Shown: one piece after another, positions 8,893 through 18,247 of the stretch
How positions within the stretch are numbered: position 1 is the stretch's first letter
How the letters are laid out: every line of letters begins with the position of its first letter
Source of the DNA: Lujinxingia vulgaris
Lineage (GTDB): Bacteria; Myxococcota_A; Bradymonadia; Bradymonadales; Bradymonadaceae
Length of the DNA stretch: 64,000 nucleotides
Assembly: GCF_007997015.1 (NCBI RefSeq)
Contig: NZ_VOSM01000001.1
Coordinates: 434,001-498,000, forward strand
Direction of reading: 5' to 3'
Notes under the pieces: model-generated
What the model saw: the letters and a program-made list of their open reading frames with translations, nothing else
The model's database searches: none
Told to the model about the DNA's origin: nothing
Position numbers and translations under genes: made by a program

Positions 8893-9741
8893 TCAGCGCA
8901 CCACGTGGATCTGAAGAAACTCCAGGTTTGTCGCGGTGATCCGCGCCTTCTCGTCGGTGTAGCGGTGCACGAGATCCTGGGCCTGGCGGATGCGTCGAAC
9001 ATAGCTGGTGGGAGGCGCCTGATCGGAGCGAAAACGCACGGTGGCCTGCTGGTTGGCCAGCGCTCGCTCCAGGCGAAAGCCCGCGCCCTGGTACATCTGC
9101 GCCATGGAGCGGGTCAGGTCGACGACCTCCTCGCTCTGCACCTGGGTGCAAGAGGTCGTGGCCGGCGAGGGCATCAGGCAGGGGGTGGGCTCAAGCGTTG
9201 AGGTGGCGAAGTCGGAGTGGCGCGCTCCCAGCATCGACCACCAGGTCTCGGCGCTGGCCTGGAGTGCGGCCTCAGAGAGGCTCTGCAGGCTGCTTCGGGT
9301 GCGCGCTCGTACGCGCTCCTGCTCATCTTTTCCGGGCTGGGCGGCGATGAAGCGCTCAAAGAGGTTGCGCACCCTCTGCGCGATCGCCTCGGCGTCGGCG
9401 GCGCGCACACGACCGCCGGCGTCGACGCGCAGCGTGGGCACAAGACAGCCCAGGCGCTCAACGCGCTCGGGGAAAAGCACCGGATCGAGCACCGGCTCAA
9501 AGAGCGCATCGTCGTGTTGTGGACGAAGGATGAGCCCGCGCGCGTCGACCTCCACCTCAAAACTGACCTCGCAGACGCGCAGATGATCCTCGCCACCGCG
9601 ACCCTCGACGCGCGTCTCCACCAGGCGACGCACCTCCAGACGCTCGATGGGCTGCCAGGCATCGAGCCAGCTGGCGGGGGCCTGCGCTGCGGCCGGAGCG
9701 CTGATAAGCAGGGCGGCGAAGAAGGTCAGTGTGGCGTGCAT
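8893..9741 (-). CDS. Periplasmic protein of unknown function
   Basis: A clear signal peptide (MHATLTFFAALLISAPAAAQA) follows the ATG at 9741, and upstream in-frame ATGs (9801, 9855) add only residues without signal character and would overlap the preceding gene. The mature protein of about 260 residues is charged and helical, with five Cys residues (LRVCEVSFEV, LGCLVPTLRV, PCLMPSP, SCTQV). No known family is recognised. It lies 62 bp downstream of the integral membrane protein at 9804-11309 and could be cotranscribed with it. Confidence 0.65.
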   Translation of the reverse strand: MHATLTFFAALLISAPAAAQAPASWLDAWQPIERLEVRRLVETRVEGRGGEDHLRVCEVSFEVEVDARGLILRPQHDDALFEPVLDPVLFPERVERLGCLVPTLRVDAGGRVRAADAEAIAQRVRNLFERFIAAQPGKDEQERVRARTRSSLQSLSEAALQASAETWWSMLGARHSDFATSTLEPTPCLMPSPATTSCTQVQSEEVVDLTRSMAQMYQGAGFRLERALANQQATVRFRSDQAPPTSYVRRIRQAQDLVHRYTDEKARITATNLEFLQIHVVR

Positions 9742-9803
9742 GCGGGGCCAGGTGCCACGACGTGATGACGGCTGTGCAGCGGGCAGGTGTGAAGGGTGCA
9801 TTT

Positions 9804-11309
9804 TCACGGCATCACCCAGGTGCCCGGATAGGCCGGCGCAGCCTTGAGAAAACACGCCACGGGTTGGTCCCGATCGCCGGCGAGCAGGGCCCAGGTGGGG
9901 TCGGAGTAAAGATCGTCGAAGGTGGCCGGGTGGTGGTCGGGGCGAATCACCGCGGCGTTGATGTTTTCCTGCTGCGCGACGCCCCGCAAAATCGGCTGCT
10001 CGCGCGCGAGCTCATAGAGCTTCATGGAGGTCTCGGTGCTCAGGTCGCGCGTGTCGGTGTAGAGGATGGGCTCAATGCGCTCGGGCCGCCACAGCGCATA
10101 GGCCAGATAGCCGGCCAGGGTGGGATCGTTGAAGACGCGCAGCTCTTTTCCGGCGCGGCGCAACAGCTCACCGCAGGCCAGCGGCGTGGTGTCGGGGACG
10201 ACGCCGCGCATCGGGATGGCCTGGCGAGCGTCAGCGTGAACGCGGGTGGTCAGGTCGGCGTGCCAGGGCAGCGCGGGCTGGGTGAGCACGGCGGCAGCGA
10301 GCAGCACGAGCGAGGCGAGCAGCGCGAGCGTCGGACGACGAAGTTCAAAACGCTCGGGCGGCACGATGGCCGGCGCGAGCAAGAGCACCAGCGCCAGATG
10401 TTGCAGCGGCATCATCGCCGGCATCAGGCTCGCCCACAGCGTCAGCAAAAAGGCCGGGATGGCGAGTGCCGCGGCTTGAGCAAAGAGCATCTGTGTGGCG
10501 CGGGCGTGGCGCGCCCACAACGCCAGCCCCACCGCCCCGGTGCTCAGCGACAGGGTCACGCTGAGCGGCCCTGGCAGCCGGGTAGGCAGCGCGGGACTTT
10601 TAGAAAGATGCACCAGCACCCCAAAGCCCAGCGGGCTTGCCAGCGGCGCAACAAGCGCGCCGGCGAAAGCCACCGCCGCGCCGAGCTTCGCGCCGGTGCG
10701 CAAGGCATAGGCACCCACCGCAAGGGAGGTGGCCATCATCACCAAAGCTGCCGGGAGCGCGAGGTTGACCAGCGCGAAGGCGCTCGCGCTCATCACGATC
10801 GTGGCCAGCAGGCCGGGGCGGGGTGAGGTCAACGCGCGTGTGGCGGCGATGAGCCCGAGCGTGGCGATCGGTAGCGCCAGAGATTCGGGCCCCACCGCCG
10901 AGAAAAACACCGCCGCCGGCACCCCCAGCCACGCCACGTTGAGAAACGTTTTGGGGCGTGGGCTGCGTTCGGCTGCGGCCCACCCCACCATCGCCACCGC
11001 GAGCGCCACCAGCGCACTGCGGGTGACCATCGCCGCCTCAATGCCGCCTAAGTCCACCAGCCGGAAGATCGCCACGCTGGCCAGCCAGCTCGTATCCAGC
11101 CAGCCCGCACCATCGGGGGCGGTGAACACCAGAAGCTCTTTGTCGGGGATGCGCCCAAAGGCCGAAATCAACCGCCCGTAGGCCACCCGCCACCAGGTGG
11201 CGTCGTGGCGCATCAGGCTTAGTCCCAGCAGCGCCAGAGTGAGCGCGGCGGGAAAGAGCGCTGCGGCCAGCTTGATGCGGGCCGGCGTCTGGCGAGGGGG
11301 CGTGCTCAT
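9804..11309 (-). CDS. Polytopic membrane protein, GT39/DUF2079-like glycosyltransferase relative
   Basis: At least ten hydrophobic segments fill residues 10-360, followed by a soluble C-terminal domain of about 140 residues. The first periplasmic loop reads IPDKELLVFTAPDGAGWLDT. This pattern (Pro, acidic, FT..G..W..xSW) is typical of the large lipid-linked glycosyltransferase-like membrane proteins, in which an Asp/Glu in this loop is catalytic. The C-terminal part (VPDTTPLACGELLRRAG, VFNDPTLAGYLAYALW) matches the soluble domain that follows the TM core in such proteins. Transfer of sugars to a lipid or protein acceptor is inferred. No donor or acceptor is indicated by neighbours. Confidence 0.65.
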   Translation of the reverse strand: MSTPPRQTPARIKLAAALFPAALTLALLGLSLMRHDATWWRVAYGRLISAFGRIPDKELLVFTAPDGAGWLDTSWLASVAIFRLVDLGGIEAAMVTRSALVALAVAMVGWAAAERSPRPKTFLNVAWLGVPAAVFFSAVGPESLALPIATLGLIAATRALTSPRPGLLATIVMSASAFALVNLALPAALVMMATSLAVGAYALRTGAKLGAAVAFAGALVAPLASPLGFGVLVHLSKSPALPTRLPGPLSVTLSLSTGAVGLALWARHARATQMLFAQAAALAIPAFLLTLWASLMPAMMPLQHLALVLLLAPAIVPPERFELRRPTLALLASLVLLAAAVLTQPALPWHADLTTRVHADARQAIPMRGVVPDTTPLACGELLRRAGKELRVFNDPTLAGYLAYALWRPERIEPILYTDTRDLSTETSMKLYELAREQPILRGVAQQENINAAVIRPDHHPATFDDLYSDPTWALLAGDRDQPVACFLKAAPAYPGTWVMP

Positions 11310-11337
11310 GGGGTGTCCGTACTGCGTAAGAAGATCG

Positions 11338-13050
11338 TTAGAAGCGCGCGCGCAACGAGCCTGCGCCGGCCTTAAGCGCGATCACAGGCGTAAACGCCGC
11401 AATCACAATGCCCAGCACCGCAAATGCCCACAGCCCGAAGCTGATCGTCCCAAAACGCTCGGGTTGGGTGATGGCCATGGAGGGATAGAACCACATCCCC
11501 AGCAGCATCAAGGTCAAAAAGATGCACGAGATCATAAAGATCACCGCCCCGAAGCTCGACGCGATCTTCGCCGCGTTCGGGTTATGAAACTGCGGGTAGA
11601 GCGCGCCCATCCCCACGGCCACCGCCGCGCAGATCACCGTGATGACCAGGATCTGAATCCCGCTCAAAACACACGTCAGCAGAGGCGTGCCCACCAGCAG
11701 GTTTGATGACCAGATCAAGAGCTGTCCGATGATCACAATCGGCGCCAGACTGCCGAGCCACTTGCCCACCAGAAAACGCTCCAATGAGATCGGCGCCTGC
11801 AAGATCAGCCAGAAGCTGCGCCCCTCCACGCTGACCGCCGGAAAGAGAAAACGCCCGCAGAGCGTCACCGTCACAAAGCTGCACGCAGCGAGGTTGAAGA
11901 AGGAGAGCCCCACATCGCCCAGCAGCGCCTCGTTGGCGGCGATCTCAAAATACTTAAAGTTCACCAGGTAGATGACGATGATCGCCACCACGATCAAGAG
12001 CTGCGACCACTGGCTGGCGTCCCGCATAAAGACGGCCTGGTCTTTATGAATCAACGCCCTGAGCGACGAGAGGGGCTGCTCACCCAGCGCACGCAACTTC
12101 GCCATACGCTCGGCATAATCGCCGCCGGCACGCCGGGAGCGCTCCACCGCCCAGTTGCGCGCGATCGTCATCAGCCCGCCCCCGTGACGCCCCTCCTGGG
12201 TCTTGGTGTAACCCCGAAAGTAGAGCGGGCGGTGCAGCCAGGCCGAGATGAAGTAGAGCGCCAGCGGCGTAAGCCCCAGAAAGGTCGCCGACCACATCCA
12301 CTGACCGCGCGTGCCAAAGAGCATCGGCGCGAGCATGTTGATGACCCAGTCGCTCGGCAAATACGACGTCGTCGGCACCGAGAGGAGCCGCATCAACTCG
12401 CCAATGGAGTCAAAACTCTCCGGGTTGAGCAGGCGCTCGGGCTGCACCGAGCGAATGACCACAAAGAGCGTGGCAAAGCCCACAAGCCCGAAGAAGAGCG
12501 CGGCATCACGGGTGCGGTTGGCCGCCAGGATGTTGGTCACCAGTAGCGCCAGAATCGACGCCAGCCCGGTAGGGATGGCCACAAAGGGGATCAGCACCAG
12601 CACCAGGTAGGGGTAGAACGTCCAATGCGCCCCCATCCCGTAGCCAATCGCCGAGAAGAGCGGCACCCCGAAGAGAATGATCACCCAGCTCGACTGCAGC
12701 ATCGCCTCCAGAAAACGCGAGGTGAACATCGCGTCTCTGGGGATCGGCTGGGCCATCAAGAACTCGAGATCGTCGGCCAGATAAAAGGAGCTAAAGGAGG
12801 TGACGATGTTGCTGAAGACCAGCAGCCCGAAAAACACCAGCAGCGTGATCGCCAGCAGGCGCTGGACCAGGAGCTCGCCAACAGGCTCCAGCATCAACGA
12901 CTGCGTCACGATGAAATAGCCGGAGCGAAAGAGCGCTGCGGCAAACATCAGGCTCAAGATCGCAAAGAAAGGCCCGCGCAGCCGGCCCTCATCGGAGCGC
13001 AGCGTGCCGCGCACCATGCGGAGTTTGATGCCGATAAGATCGAGAATCAC
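11338..13050 (-). CDS. ABC-2-type transporter permease
   Basis: The 570-residue protein has roughly 12 hydrophobic segments and no ATPase motifs. Its membrane layout fits the large two-halved ABC-2 permeases (first half ending near residue 260, then a soluble linker with LSSLRALIHKDQAVFMRDAS, then a second TM block). Its ATG overlaps the stop of the ATPase gene by four bases (13047-13050), so translation is probably coupled and the two form one exporter. The substrate is unknown; bidirectional context with a degenerate transglutaminase-like protein suggests an envelope or peptide-related cargo, but this is speculative. Confidence 0.8.
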   Translation of the reverse strand: MILDLIGIKLRMVRGTLRSDEGRLRGPFFAILSLMFAAALFRSGYFIVTQSLMLEPVGELLVQRLLAITLLVFFGLLVFSNIVTSFSSFYLADDLEFLMAQPIPRDAMFTSRFLEAMLQSSWVIILFGVPLFSAIGYGMGAHWTFYPYLVLVLIPFVAIPTGLASILALLVTNILAANRTRDAALFFGLVGFATLFVVIRSVQPERLLNPESFDSIGELMRLLSVPTTSYLPSDWVINMLAPMLFGTRGQWMWSATFLGLTPLALYFISAWLHRPLYFRGYTKTQEGRHGGGLMTIARNWAVERSRRAGGDYAERMAKLRALGEQPLSSLRALIHKDQAVFMRDASQWSQLLIVVAIIVIYLVNFKYFEIAANEALLGDVGLSFFNLAACSFVTVTLCGRFLFPAVSVEGRSFWLILQAPISLERFLVGKWLGSLAPIVIIGQLLIWSSNLLVGTPLLTCVLSGIQILVITVICAAVAVGMGALYPQFHNPNAAKIASSFGAVIFMISCIFLTLMLLGMWFYPSMAITQPERFGTISFGLWAFAVLGIVIAAFTPVIALKAGAGSLRARF

Positions 13051-13892
13051 GACCGCTCCCCCGGCTCATGCCCGAAGCGCTCGGCGACGGCCTGGTCGCG
13101 CTCGGCCTGCGACTCTTCGGTGATGCGCAAAAAGACCTGCTCGAGGTTGCCGTCGGTCTGCCCCGACTCCAGGCGAAGTTCGCCCAGCGAGCCGCGCGCC
13201 ACGATGCGCCCGTGGTTGATGATCACGATGCGGTCGCAGACCTCCTCGGCTACTTCAAGCGTGTGGGTGGAGAGCAGAATCGACATCTTCTTGTCGGCCA
13301 CGAGCTCCCGAAAGAGGCTCTTAATCAGGCGATGGCCGCGCGGGTCGAGCCCGACCATCGGCTCATCGACCACCAGCACCGAAGGCTCCGGAAGCAGCGC
13401 ACCGCAGAAGACCAGGCGCTGCTTCATGCCGTGCGAAAAGCTCTCAATGAGGCTGTCAGCCCACTCTTTGAGCCCGAAAAGCGTGAGGAGCTCATCGATG
13501 CGATCGGCCACGTGGTTGGCCTTCATCTTGTAGAGCCCGCCGATAAAGCGCAGGTACTCCAGCGTCGTGAGCTTGTCGTAGACGTAGGGGCGGTCGGGGA
13601 TAAAGCCCGTCACCCGACGCGCGTTGACCGGCTCGCGGCCAAGGTCATGGCCGTCGATCACAACATCGCCACGGTCCGGGGCGATGAGGCCCGTGATCAT
13701 GCGCAGCGTGGTGGTCTTGCCCGCACCGTTTGGGCCCAGCACCCCGAAGACCTCGCCACGGGGAACATCCAGGTCAATGTGGTCGACGGCGGTGAAGTCG
13801 CCGTATTTTTTGTGCAGCCCGCGCACCCGCACGATCGTGTCGTCTGGCGAGCTTTCAGGGATGGTCGAGGCTGCTGCTGGATCGGTGCTCAT
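13047..13892 (-). CDS. ABC transporter ATP-binding protein
   Basis: All ABC ATPase landmarks are present: Walker A GPNGAGKTT, a Q-loop region replaced by TGFIPDRPYVYDKLT, the signature SFSHGMKQRL (a variant of LSGGQ), Walker B VLVVDEPMVGLDP and the switch His in STHTLEVAEEV. The C-terminal extension is typical of exporter-type (CcmA/ABC-2) ATPases. The ATG at 13892 is chosen because the longer frame from 13928 starts with an unlikely segment. It overlaps the permease gene by 4 bp and follows the membrane protein at 13943-15502 with a 50-bp gap, forming a three-gene operon. Confidence 0.9.
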   Translation of the reverse strand: MSTDPAAASTIPESSPDDTIVRVRGLHKKYGDFTAVDHIDLDVPRGEVFGVLGPNGAGKTTTLRMITGLIAPDRGDVVIDGHDLGREPVNARRVTGFIPDRPYVYDKLTTLEYLRFIGGLYKMKANHVADRIDELLTLFGLKEWADSLIESFSHGMKQRLVFCGALLPEPSVLVVDEPMVGLDPRGHRLIKSLFRELVADKKMSILLSTHTLEVAEEVCDRIVIINHGRIVARGSLGELRLESGQTDGNLEQVFLRITEESQAERDQAVAERFGHEPGERS

Positions 13893-13942
13893 GAGGCTCT
13901 CGCAAAGAAGTCGCACAGGGGAAAACACAGAAGAGGGCAGGC

Positions 13943-15502
13943 TCAGCCGCCGGCCACCTCGGCCTGCTCAAAGAGGGTGAAGAGGCGCGTCACATCGAGC
14001 GTGGGGCTTAAGAAAATCTGCAGGTGGTCGGCGCCGAGGGGGCCGGCGCGAAGCGGGTCGATCTCATAGCGGGTGCCATCTTCGCGGATGGCCACCAGCC
14101 AGACGCGCGGCCCCAGAAAACCCTCGGTGCCGAAGTTGAGCCCGTGGGCCAGGCGCACGTCATGGCCGGCGCTCTTTGCGGCCAGGTGCACAGCCGCCAG
14201 GCAGTCCTGAGGCTGCGTGGCCGGCAGCGCTGCGTCAGCGGCCAGCAGCCTGTTCTGACGATCTTCCAGAGATGGCGCGTTTTGCGCGTCATCACCCGCC
14301 TTGGGCCAGGCCACCGAGCGCGCGCCGTCGCGCAGCGTGCAGAGCCCGGCCAGCGCTCGGCGGTGTTGCTCTCTATCGTCGGTAGCGAGGGCCTGCGCCA
14401 TCGCCTCAATCGCGGCGGGAAGGGTGTCAAAAAGCGCCACCTCCGGCGCTTCGCTCCACGCCTCGCCAGCCCAATGCGGGTTTAAGGGCCCGACCTGAAT
14501 GACGAGCTCCTCGTCGGTCTCCAGCATCACCCGCTGTCGGGGCGACTCCAGGTCAAGCTCACTGCGATCATCGAGGCCCCGCAGGCCAACTTCGCGCAGG
14601 TTGAGCTCCGAGGTCGTCTCCGCGCCGGTGAGCGCCTCGACCTGACCGCCGCCCAGATAACTCGCCATCGTGAGCAGGTCGCCCGTGTCGATGCCCTTGA
14701 GAAAGTCCGGCCGCTCTTTGGGCGCCTCTTCAAACGCCTCCTGAGCGCGCCGGTAGTAGGTCGTCGCCAGCGCCTCCGGTAGACGGCTTCCGCGAATGCG
14801 GAAGGGGAAGCCCTGCTGCACCACTTCGCCACGCCCGTCCACCAGCACATCGAGGTACTGCGAGCCAATCGCCTGCACAAAACGATGCACCTCCACCTCC
14901 TCGCCAAAGTGGCGAATGGTCTCCTCGCCAACATAGCGCAGCGAGAGATCGGTGGGGGCCAGCGTCATCGGGTCGATGAAGTCCTGCGCATACGTCGCGC
15001 CCGGCTCAAGCTCGCCACTGGCCAGCAGGCGCGGGATGGCGTGGCCCACAAGCTCCGGCGGCTTTTCCAGCGGGATCGTAAAGCGCTCCTGTTCCCCATC
15101 GAGGTAAAGCGTCACATCAAAGGCTTCGCCGGTGTACTGCGCCAGCGCGCGCAGGTGCATCCCAAACGCCTCCACCTCGCCAGAGGCCGAGCGCAGGCGA
15201 AGATCGTCGTCGAGTGAGACCTTCGAGTCGAGGTGCACCCCCTGAAGTTGGCCCATGATCGCGAAGGTCGCGTACGCGCTCGTCTCCACAAGCCAGCCTT
15301 CGACCAGGCGAGTGCGCTCTTCGCGAATCACGCCGCGGTCATCGTCGCCCTGTTGGAGGGTGATGAATGTGACGCCTTCTTCCAGATCAAACGCGCCCGA
15401 GCCGATGGCCTGGGCCTCCTCGGAGGCGCCCAGCGCAAAGACCGCCGTCGCCGCAAGCCAGGCGACCACGACCACGCCTCCGATGATGTCAAAGCTACGC
15501 AA
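13943..15502 (-). CDS. Signal-anchored protein with degenerate transglutaminase-like C-terminal domain
   Basis: A single N-terminal membrane segment (IIGGVVVVAWLAATAVFALG) precedes about 490 extracytoplasmic residues. The last 120 residues resemble a transglutaminase-like domain: PQDCLAAVHLAAKSAGHDVR carries the Cys and following helix, and RVWLVAIREDGTRYEIDP matches the His/Asp strands, but the catalytic His (HaW) is replaced by Arg (PRVW). The domain is therefore probably inactive. The start is TTG at 15502, with GGAG 8 nt upstream. It leads the operon with the ABC ATPase and permease, which is why a coupled envelope function is inferred. Confidence 0.65.
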   Translation of the reverse strand: MRSFDIIGGVVVVAWLAATAVFALGASEEAQAIGSGAFDLEEGVTFITLQQGDDDRGVIREERTRLVEGWLVETSAYATFAIMGQLQGVHLDSKVSLDDDLRLRSASGEVEAFGMHLRALAQYTGEAFDVTLYLDGEQERFTIPLEKPPELVGHAIPRLLASGELEPGATYAQDFIDPMTLAPTDLSLRYVGEETIRHFGEEVEVHRFVQAIGSQYLDVLVDGRGEVVQQGFPFRIRGSRLPEALATTYYRRAQEAFEEAPKERPDFLKGIDTGDLLTMASYLGGGQVEALTGAETTSELNLREVGLRGLDDRSELDLESPRQRVMLETDEELVIQVGPLNPHWAGEAWSEAPEVALFDTLPAAIEAMAQALATDDREQHRRALAGLCTLRDGARSVAWPKAGDDAQNAPSLEDRQNRLLAADAALPATQPQDCLAAVHLAAKSAGHDVRLAHGLNFGTEGFLGPRVWLVAIREDGTRYEIDPLRAGPLGADHLQIFLSPTLDVTRLFTLFEQAEVAGG

Positions 15503-15706
15503 GGCTGCACTCCGGGCGGGGGAAAGGAGGGGTGAGGCTTAACGCAACGAAGTGTAGACGATCCCCCGAAGTGCGCCAACCGCGCAGCCCACCGACCTCT
15601 CTTCGGGAGCGCCACCCACGCGCGGGGGGTTGATCCCGGCGGCCGCGCGGGGCATCATCGCCGTGGAGCCCCCTCAACTGCAGCCCCCGACGCAAGGCCA
15701 GCGCGC
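15503..15706. other. Divergent intergenic region
   Basis: About 200 bp separate the TTG start of the minus-strand operon and the ATG of the plus-strand gene at 15707. It should hold both promoters, but I see no clear -35/-10 pair or operator. No open frame of note. Confidence 0.4.
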
Positions 15707-16192
15707 ATGTCGAAGAGCGACACGACCCACTTTCATTTTGACTTTGGCGGCATCACCCTGGAGCTCAGCGGCGAACGCGAGTTTGTGGAGAAGATGTACA
15801 AGCAGGTCATGCGCGATGTGGCCGAAGCCCGCAGCGGCGCGCATAACGCCTCGCGCGCCGCGTCGGCAGGGAAGGGCGCAGTTCAGGGGGCAGTGGCCAA
15901 ACGCCGTTCGGTCTGGGTGCACCGCTGCAGCGACCTGATGCGCAAAATCTACATGGCCACCCCCGCGGACGTAAGCGCCTCGATTCTGGGGCGCGCCATC
16001 GACTCCGAGCCCATCGGCGTGATCTACATCGATAAGGGGGCCTTCAACGGCATCTTCCCCGAGATGGACGGTGGCCAGACCATGTGGGCGGAGTTCACCG
16101 CCGCCGGCAAGGCCAAGCTCGCCGAGGCCACGCGCCCGGCGATGCAGGCCCTCTCGCCAGACGTGCTCAAGAAGTCGTCCGGGCAGCCCTGA
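15707..16192 (+). CDS. Small cytoplasmic protein of unknown function
   Basis: The 161-residue protein has an N-terminal strand-rich segment (HFHFDFGGITLELSGERE) followed by a helix (FVEKMYKQVMRDVAEAR), a small Ala/Gly-rich linker and a globular C-terminal half (VWVHRCSDLMRKIYMATPAD...GVIYIDKGAFNGIFPE). I do not recognise the family. It has no signal peptide. AAGG lies about 9 nt upstream of the ATG. It is transcribed convergently with tatD, whose stop is 27 bp away. Confidence 0.65.
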   Translation: MSKSDTTHFHFDFGGITLELSGEREFVEKMYKQVMRDVAEARSGAHNASRAASAGKGAVQGAVAKRRSVWVHRCSDLMRKIYMATPADVSASILGRAIDSEPIGVIYIDKGAFNGIFPEMDGGQTMWAEFTAAGKAKLAEATRPAMQALSPDVLKKSSGQP

Positions 16193-16219
16193 TCCCCCCG
16201 AATTTAGCGAACTTCGGCC

Positions 16220-17008
16220 TCAGTCAGCCGGCCAGTTGTAGACGCGGCAGGCGTTCTCAAAGGTGGCCTCGGCCAGCTCGTTGAGCGCGATGCCGCGGGC
16301 CTCGGCGATCACCTCGGCGGTGTGGCGCACGTAACCCGGCTGGTTGCTCTTGCCCCGGTAGGGCACCGGCGCCAGGTAGGGCGAGTCGGTCTCGATGAGC
16401 AGTCGATCCAGAGGGACGTTTTTGACGACGTCGAGCAGGTTGCGCGCGCTCTTAAAGGTCACAATCCCCGAAAACGAGACGTAGAAGTCGCGCTCCAGCA
16501 CCTCGTCGGCCATCTTCTGCGAGCCGGTGAAGCAGTGCAGGATGCCGCCGGTGGTGTCGGTCTCGCGCAGCAGGCGCACGGTGTCTTCCTCGGCGTCGCG
16601 GCTGTGAATGACGATGGGTTTTTCAACCTCGTTGGCGAGCTCCAGGAAGCGTCGGAAGACGTCGATCTGCACCTCGCGCGGGGCCTTGTCGTAATAATAA
16701 TCCAGCCCGCTCTCGCCAATGGCCACGACCTCGGGAAGACGCGCGAGCTCGGTGGCGATGGTCTCAAAGACCTCGTCGGTGCACATCGCCGCGTCGTGGG
16801 GGTGGATGCCGGCGGTGCAGCGGATGAAGTCGTAGCGGCGCGCGATCTCCAGCGCCCGGAAGTTCGAGCCGAGCCCGCGGCTCGCCCCGATCGAGACCAC
16901 CCGCTGAAGACCCAGCTCGCGGCCCCTGGCAAGGATCTCGTCGAGGTTCTCGAAGATGGCCGGGAAGTCCAGGTGGGCGTGGGTATCAAAGAGTCTGGGC
17001 GTATCCAT
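16220..17008 (-). CDS. TatD-family metal-dependent hydrolase
   Basis: The metal-binding motifs of TatD DNases are intact: FDTHAHLDF near the N terminus, GESGLDYYYD, IVIHSRDAEED, ILHCFTGS and LLIETDSPYLAP. The protein is a TIM-barrel 3'-5' DNase/RNase of about 263 residues, the usual family length. The ATG at 17008 (MDTPRLFDTHAH) is preferred to the GTG at 17020. It closes the operon that begins with the HAD nucleotidase; tatD downstream of metG is a widespread arrangement. Physiological roles proposed for the family range from nucleic acid repair to degradation; none is specific to this locus. Confidence 0.92.
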   Translation of the reverse strand: MDTPRLFDTHAHLDFPAIFENLDEILARGRELGLQRVVSIGASRGLGSNFRALEIARRYDFIRCTAGIHPHDAAMCTDEVFETIATELARLPEVVAIGESGLDYYYDKAPREVQIDVFRRFLELANEVEKPIVIHSRDAEEDTVRLLRETDTTGGILHCFTGSQKMADEVLERDFYVSFSGIVTFKSARNLLDVVKNVPLDRLLIETDSPYLAPVPYRGKSNQPGYVRHTAEVIAEARGIALNELAEATFENACRVYNWPAD

Positions 17009-17029
17009 AAAAAGTCTCACAGGGGAGGT

Positions 17030-18217
17030 TCAGGGCGCGCCGTCGACGTCGGCGTCGGGCCGGGCGTGTCGAGGGGCGATGGGTTCAGGGGAGTGGCCAA
17101 GTTCAAGCCCGGCGCGGGCAAGCTCGCGAAGTTCGGCATCGGCGTGGTGCTGCGCAACCTCGCGCAGCGCCTCGGTGGCGGCCTCGCCGCCGAAGTCGGC
17201 CAGGGCTAAAACAGCGGTGTCGGCGTGATAATCCGAGGTCTTCGCAAGCTGCAGCAGGTGATCGAGGTGCTGCCCCAGGCGTTTGACGCCCACCAGACGC
17301 AGCGCGTAGCCGCGCACGTCATTGCGGCGCGCGTTTAACGATGCTGCAAGGTGCGCCTCACCGCGCGCATCACCCAGCTCAATGAGGGCTGCGGCCGCGT
17401 CGAGCTTGAGCAGGGGGTGGGCAAACCAGCGCGCGATCACCGCGTGCAAAGCCTCGCGGGCGGCCTGGCCATCAAGCATCGCCAGGGCGCGGGAGGCCTG
17501 GGCTATCCAGGCTTCATCGCGAAGCATCGAGGTGAGTTCCTCGACCACCGCGCTCCGGCTGGCCTCGGGCAAAGACTCCGGGCTTAGCTCGCTGGCATCG
17601 ACCAGCTCGGCGACGGCCACCGCCAGCGCCTGTCGCGCCGGCCCACGCGCGCCCTGCCAGCTCTGCAGAAGCGCCGGCAACATCTCGGCGCGCCTCAACT
17701 CCACGGCGATCTGCGCGGCGCTGGACGCGAGCTCGGCGTCCGGATCAGAGAGCAGCGCTTCGAGTTTTTCCTCAATCGCCGGGTGCTCGGGCGCGAGGCG
17801 GTAGAGGGTCAGAAGCGCCTGGAAACGCACATCGTCGCGCGCATCATCGAGCAGCTCGGCGGCCACCGCCGCGCTCCGATCGACCTGTGGGGTAAATCGC
17901 AACGCAGCGAGCGCGGCGACCGCAGCGCGCGCGCTCTGCCAGTCCAGCGCGCCATCCGGCAGCGCCAGCGAGGCAAGGGTTTGGGGAGGTGGGGCCTGCC
18001 CGCGCGCAAGGTGGACCAGCACCTCGATGACCTCCTCGCTCATCAGCGCACCCAGCCCGCGCGCCGCGTCCTGGCGCACGGGCGGGTAGGGATCATCGAG
18101 GCAGATCAGCAAGAGCGCGCGCCGATCGGCCGGCGAGCCCTGCTCCTGCTCCAGAATACGCAGAAGCTCGCGGTGGCGAGCCTCTGAGTTGGCGATATGG
18201 GCCAGTGTGGGCGTCAA
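17030..18217 (-). CDS. HEAT-repeat protein
   Basis: Almost the entire protein is built of HEAT-like helical repeats, e.g. PYPPVRQDAARGLGALMSEE, DARDDVRFQALLTLYRL, DPDAELASSAAQIAVELRR and GYALRLVGVKRLGQ. Such scaffolds bind proteins; no catalytic motif is present. The TTG at 18217 follows AGGGAGG (spacing 4) and is preferred; a TTG at 18241 is possible and would bring the gene closer to the metG stop. It sits between metG and tatD in the operon, an insertion compared with the known conserved order. The partner is unknown. Confidence 0.7.
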   Translation of the reverse strand: MTPTLAHIANSEARHRELLRILEQEQGSPADRRALLLICLDDPYPPVRQDAARGLGALMSEEVIEVLVHLARGQAPPPQTLASLALPDGALDWQSARAAVAALAALRFTPQVDRSAAVAAELLDDARDDVRFQALLTLYRLAPEHPAIEEKLEALLSDPDAELASSAAQIAVELRRAEMLPALLQSWQGARGPARQALAVAVAELVDASELSPESLPEASRSAVVEELTSMLRDEAWIAQASRALAMLDGQAAREALHAVIARWFAHPLLKLDAAAALIELGDARGEAHLAASLNARRNDVRGYALRLVGVKRLGQHLDHLLQLAKTSDYHADTAVLALADFGGEAATEALREVAQHHADAELRELARAGLELGHSPEPIAPRHARPDADVDGAP

Positions 18218-18247
18218 AGCGCCTCCCTTTGTTGCAAACAACGCGCC

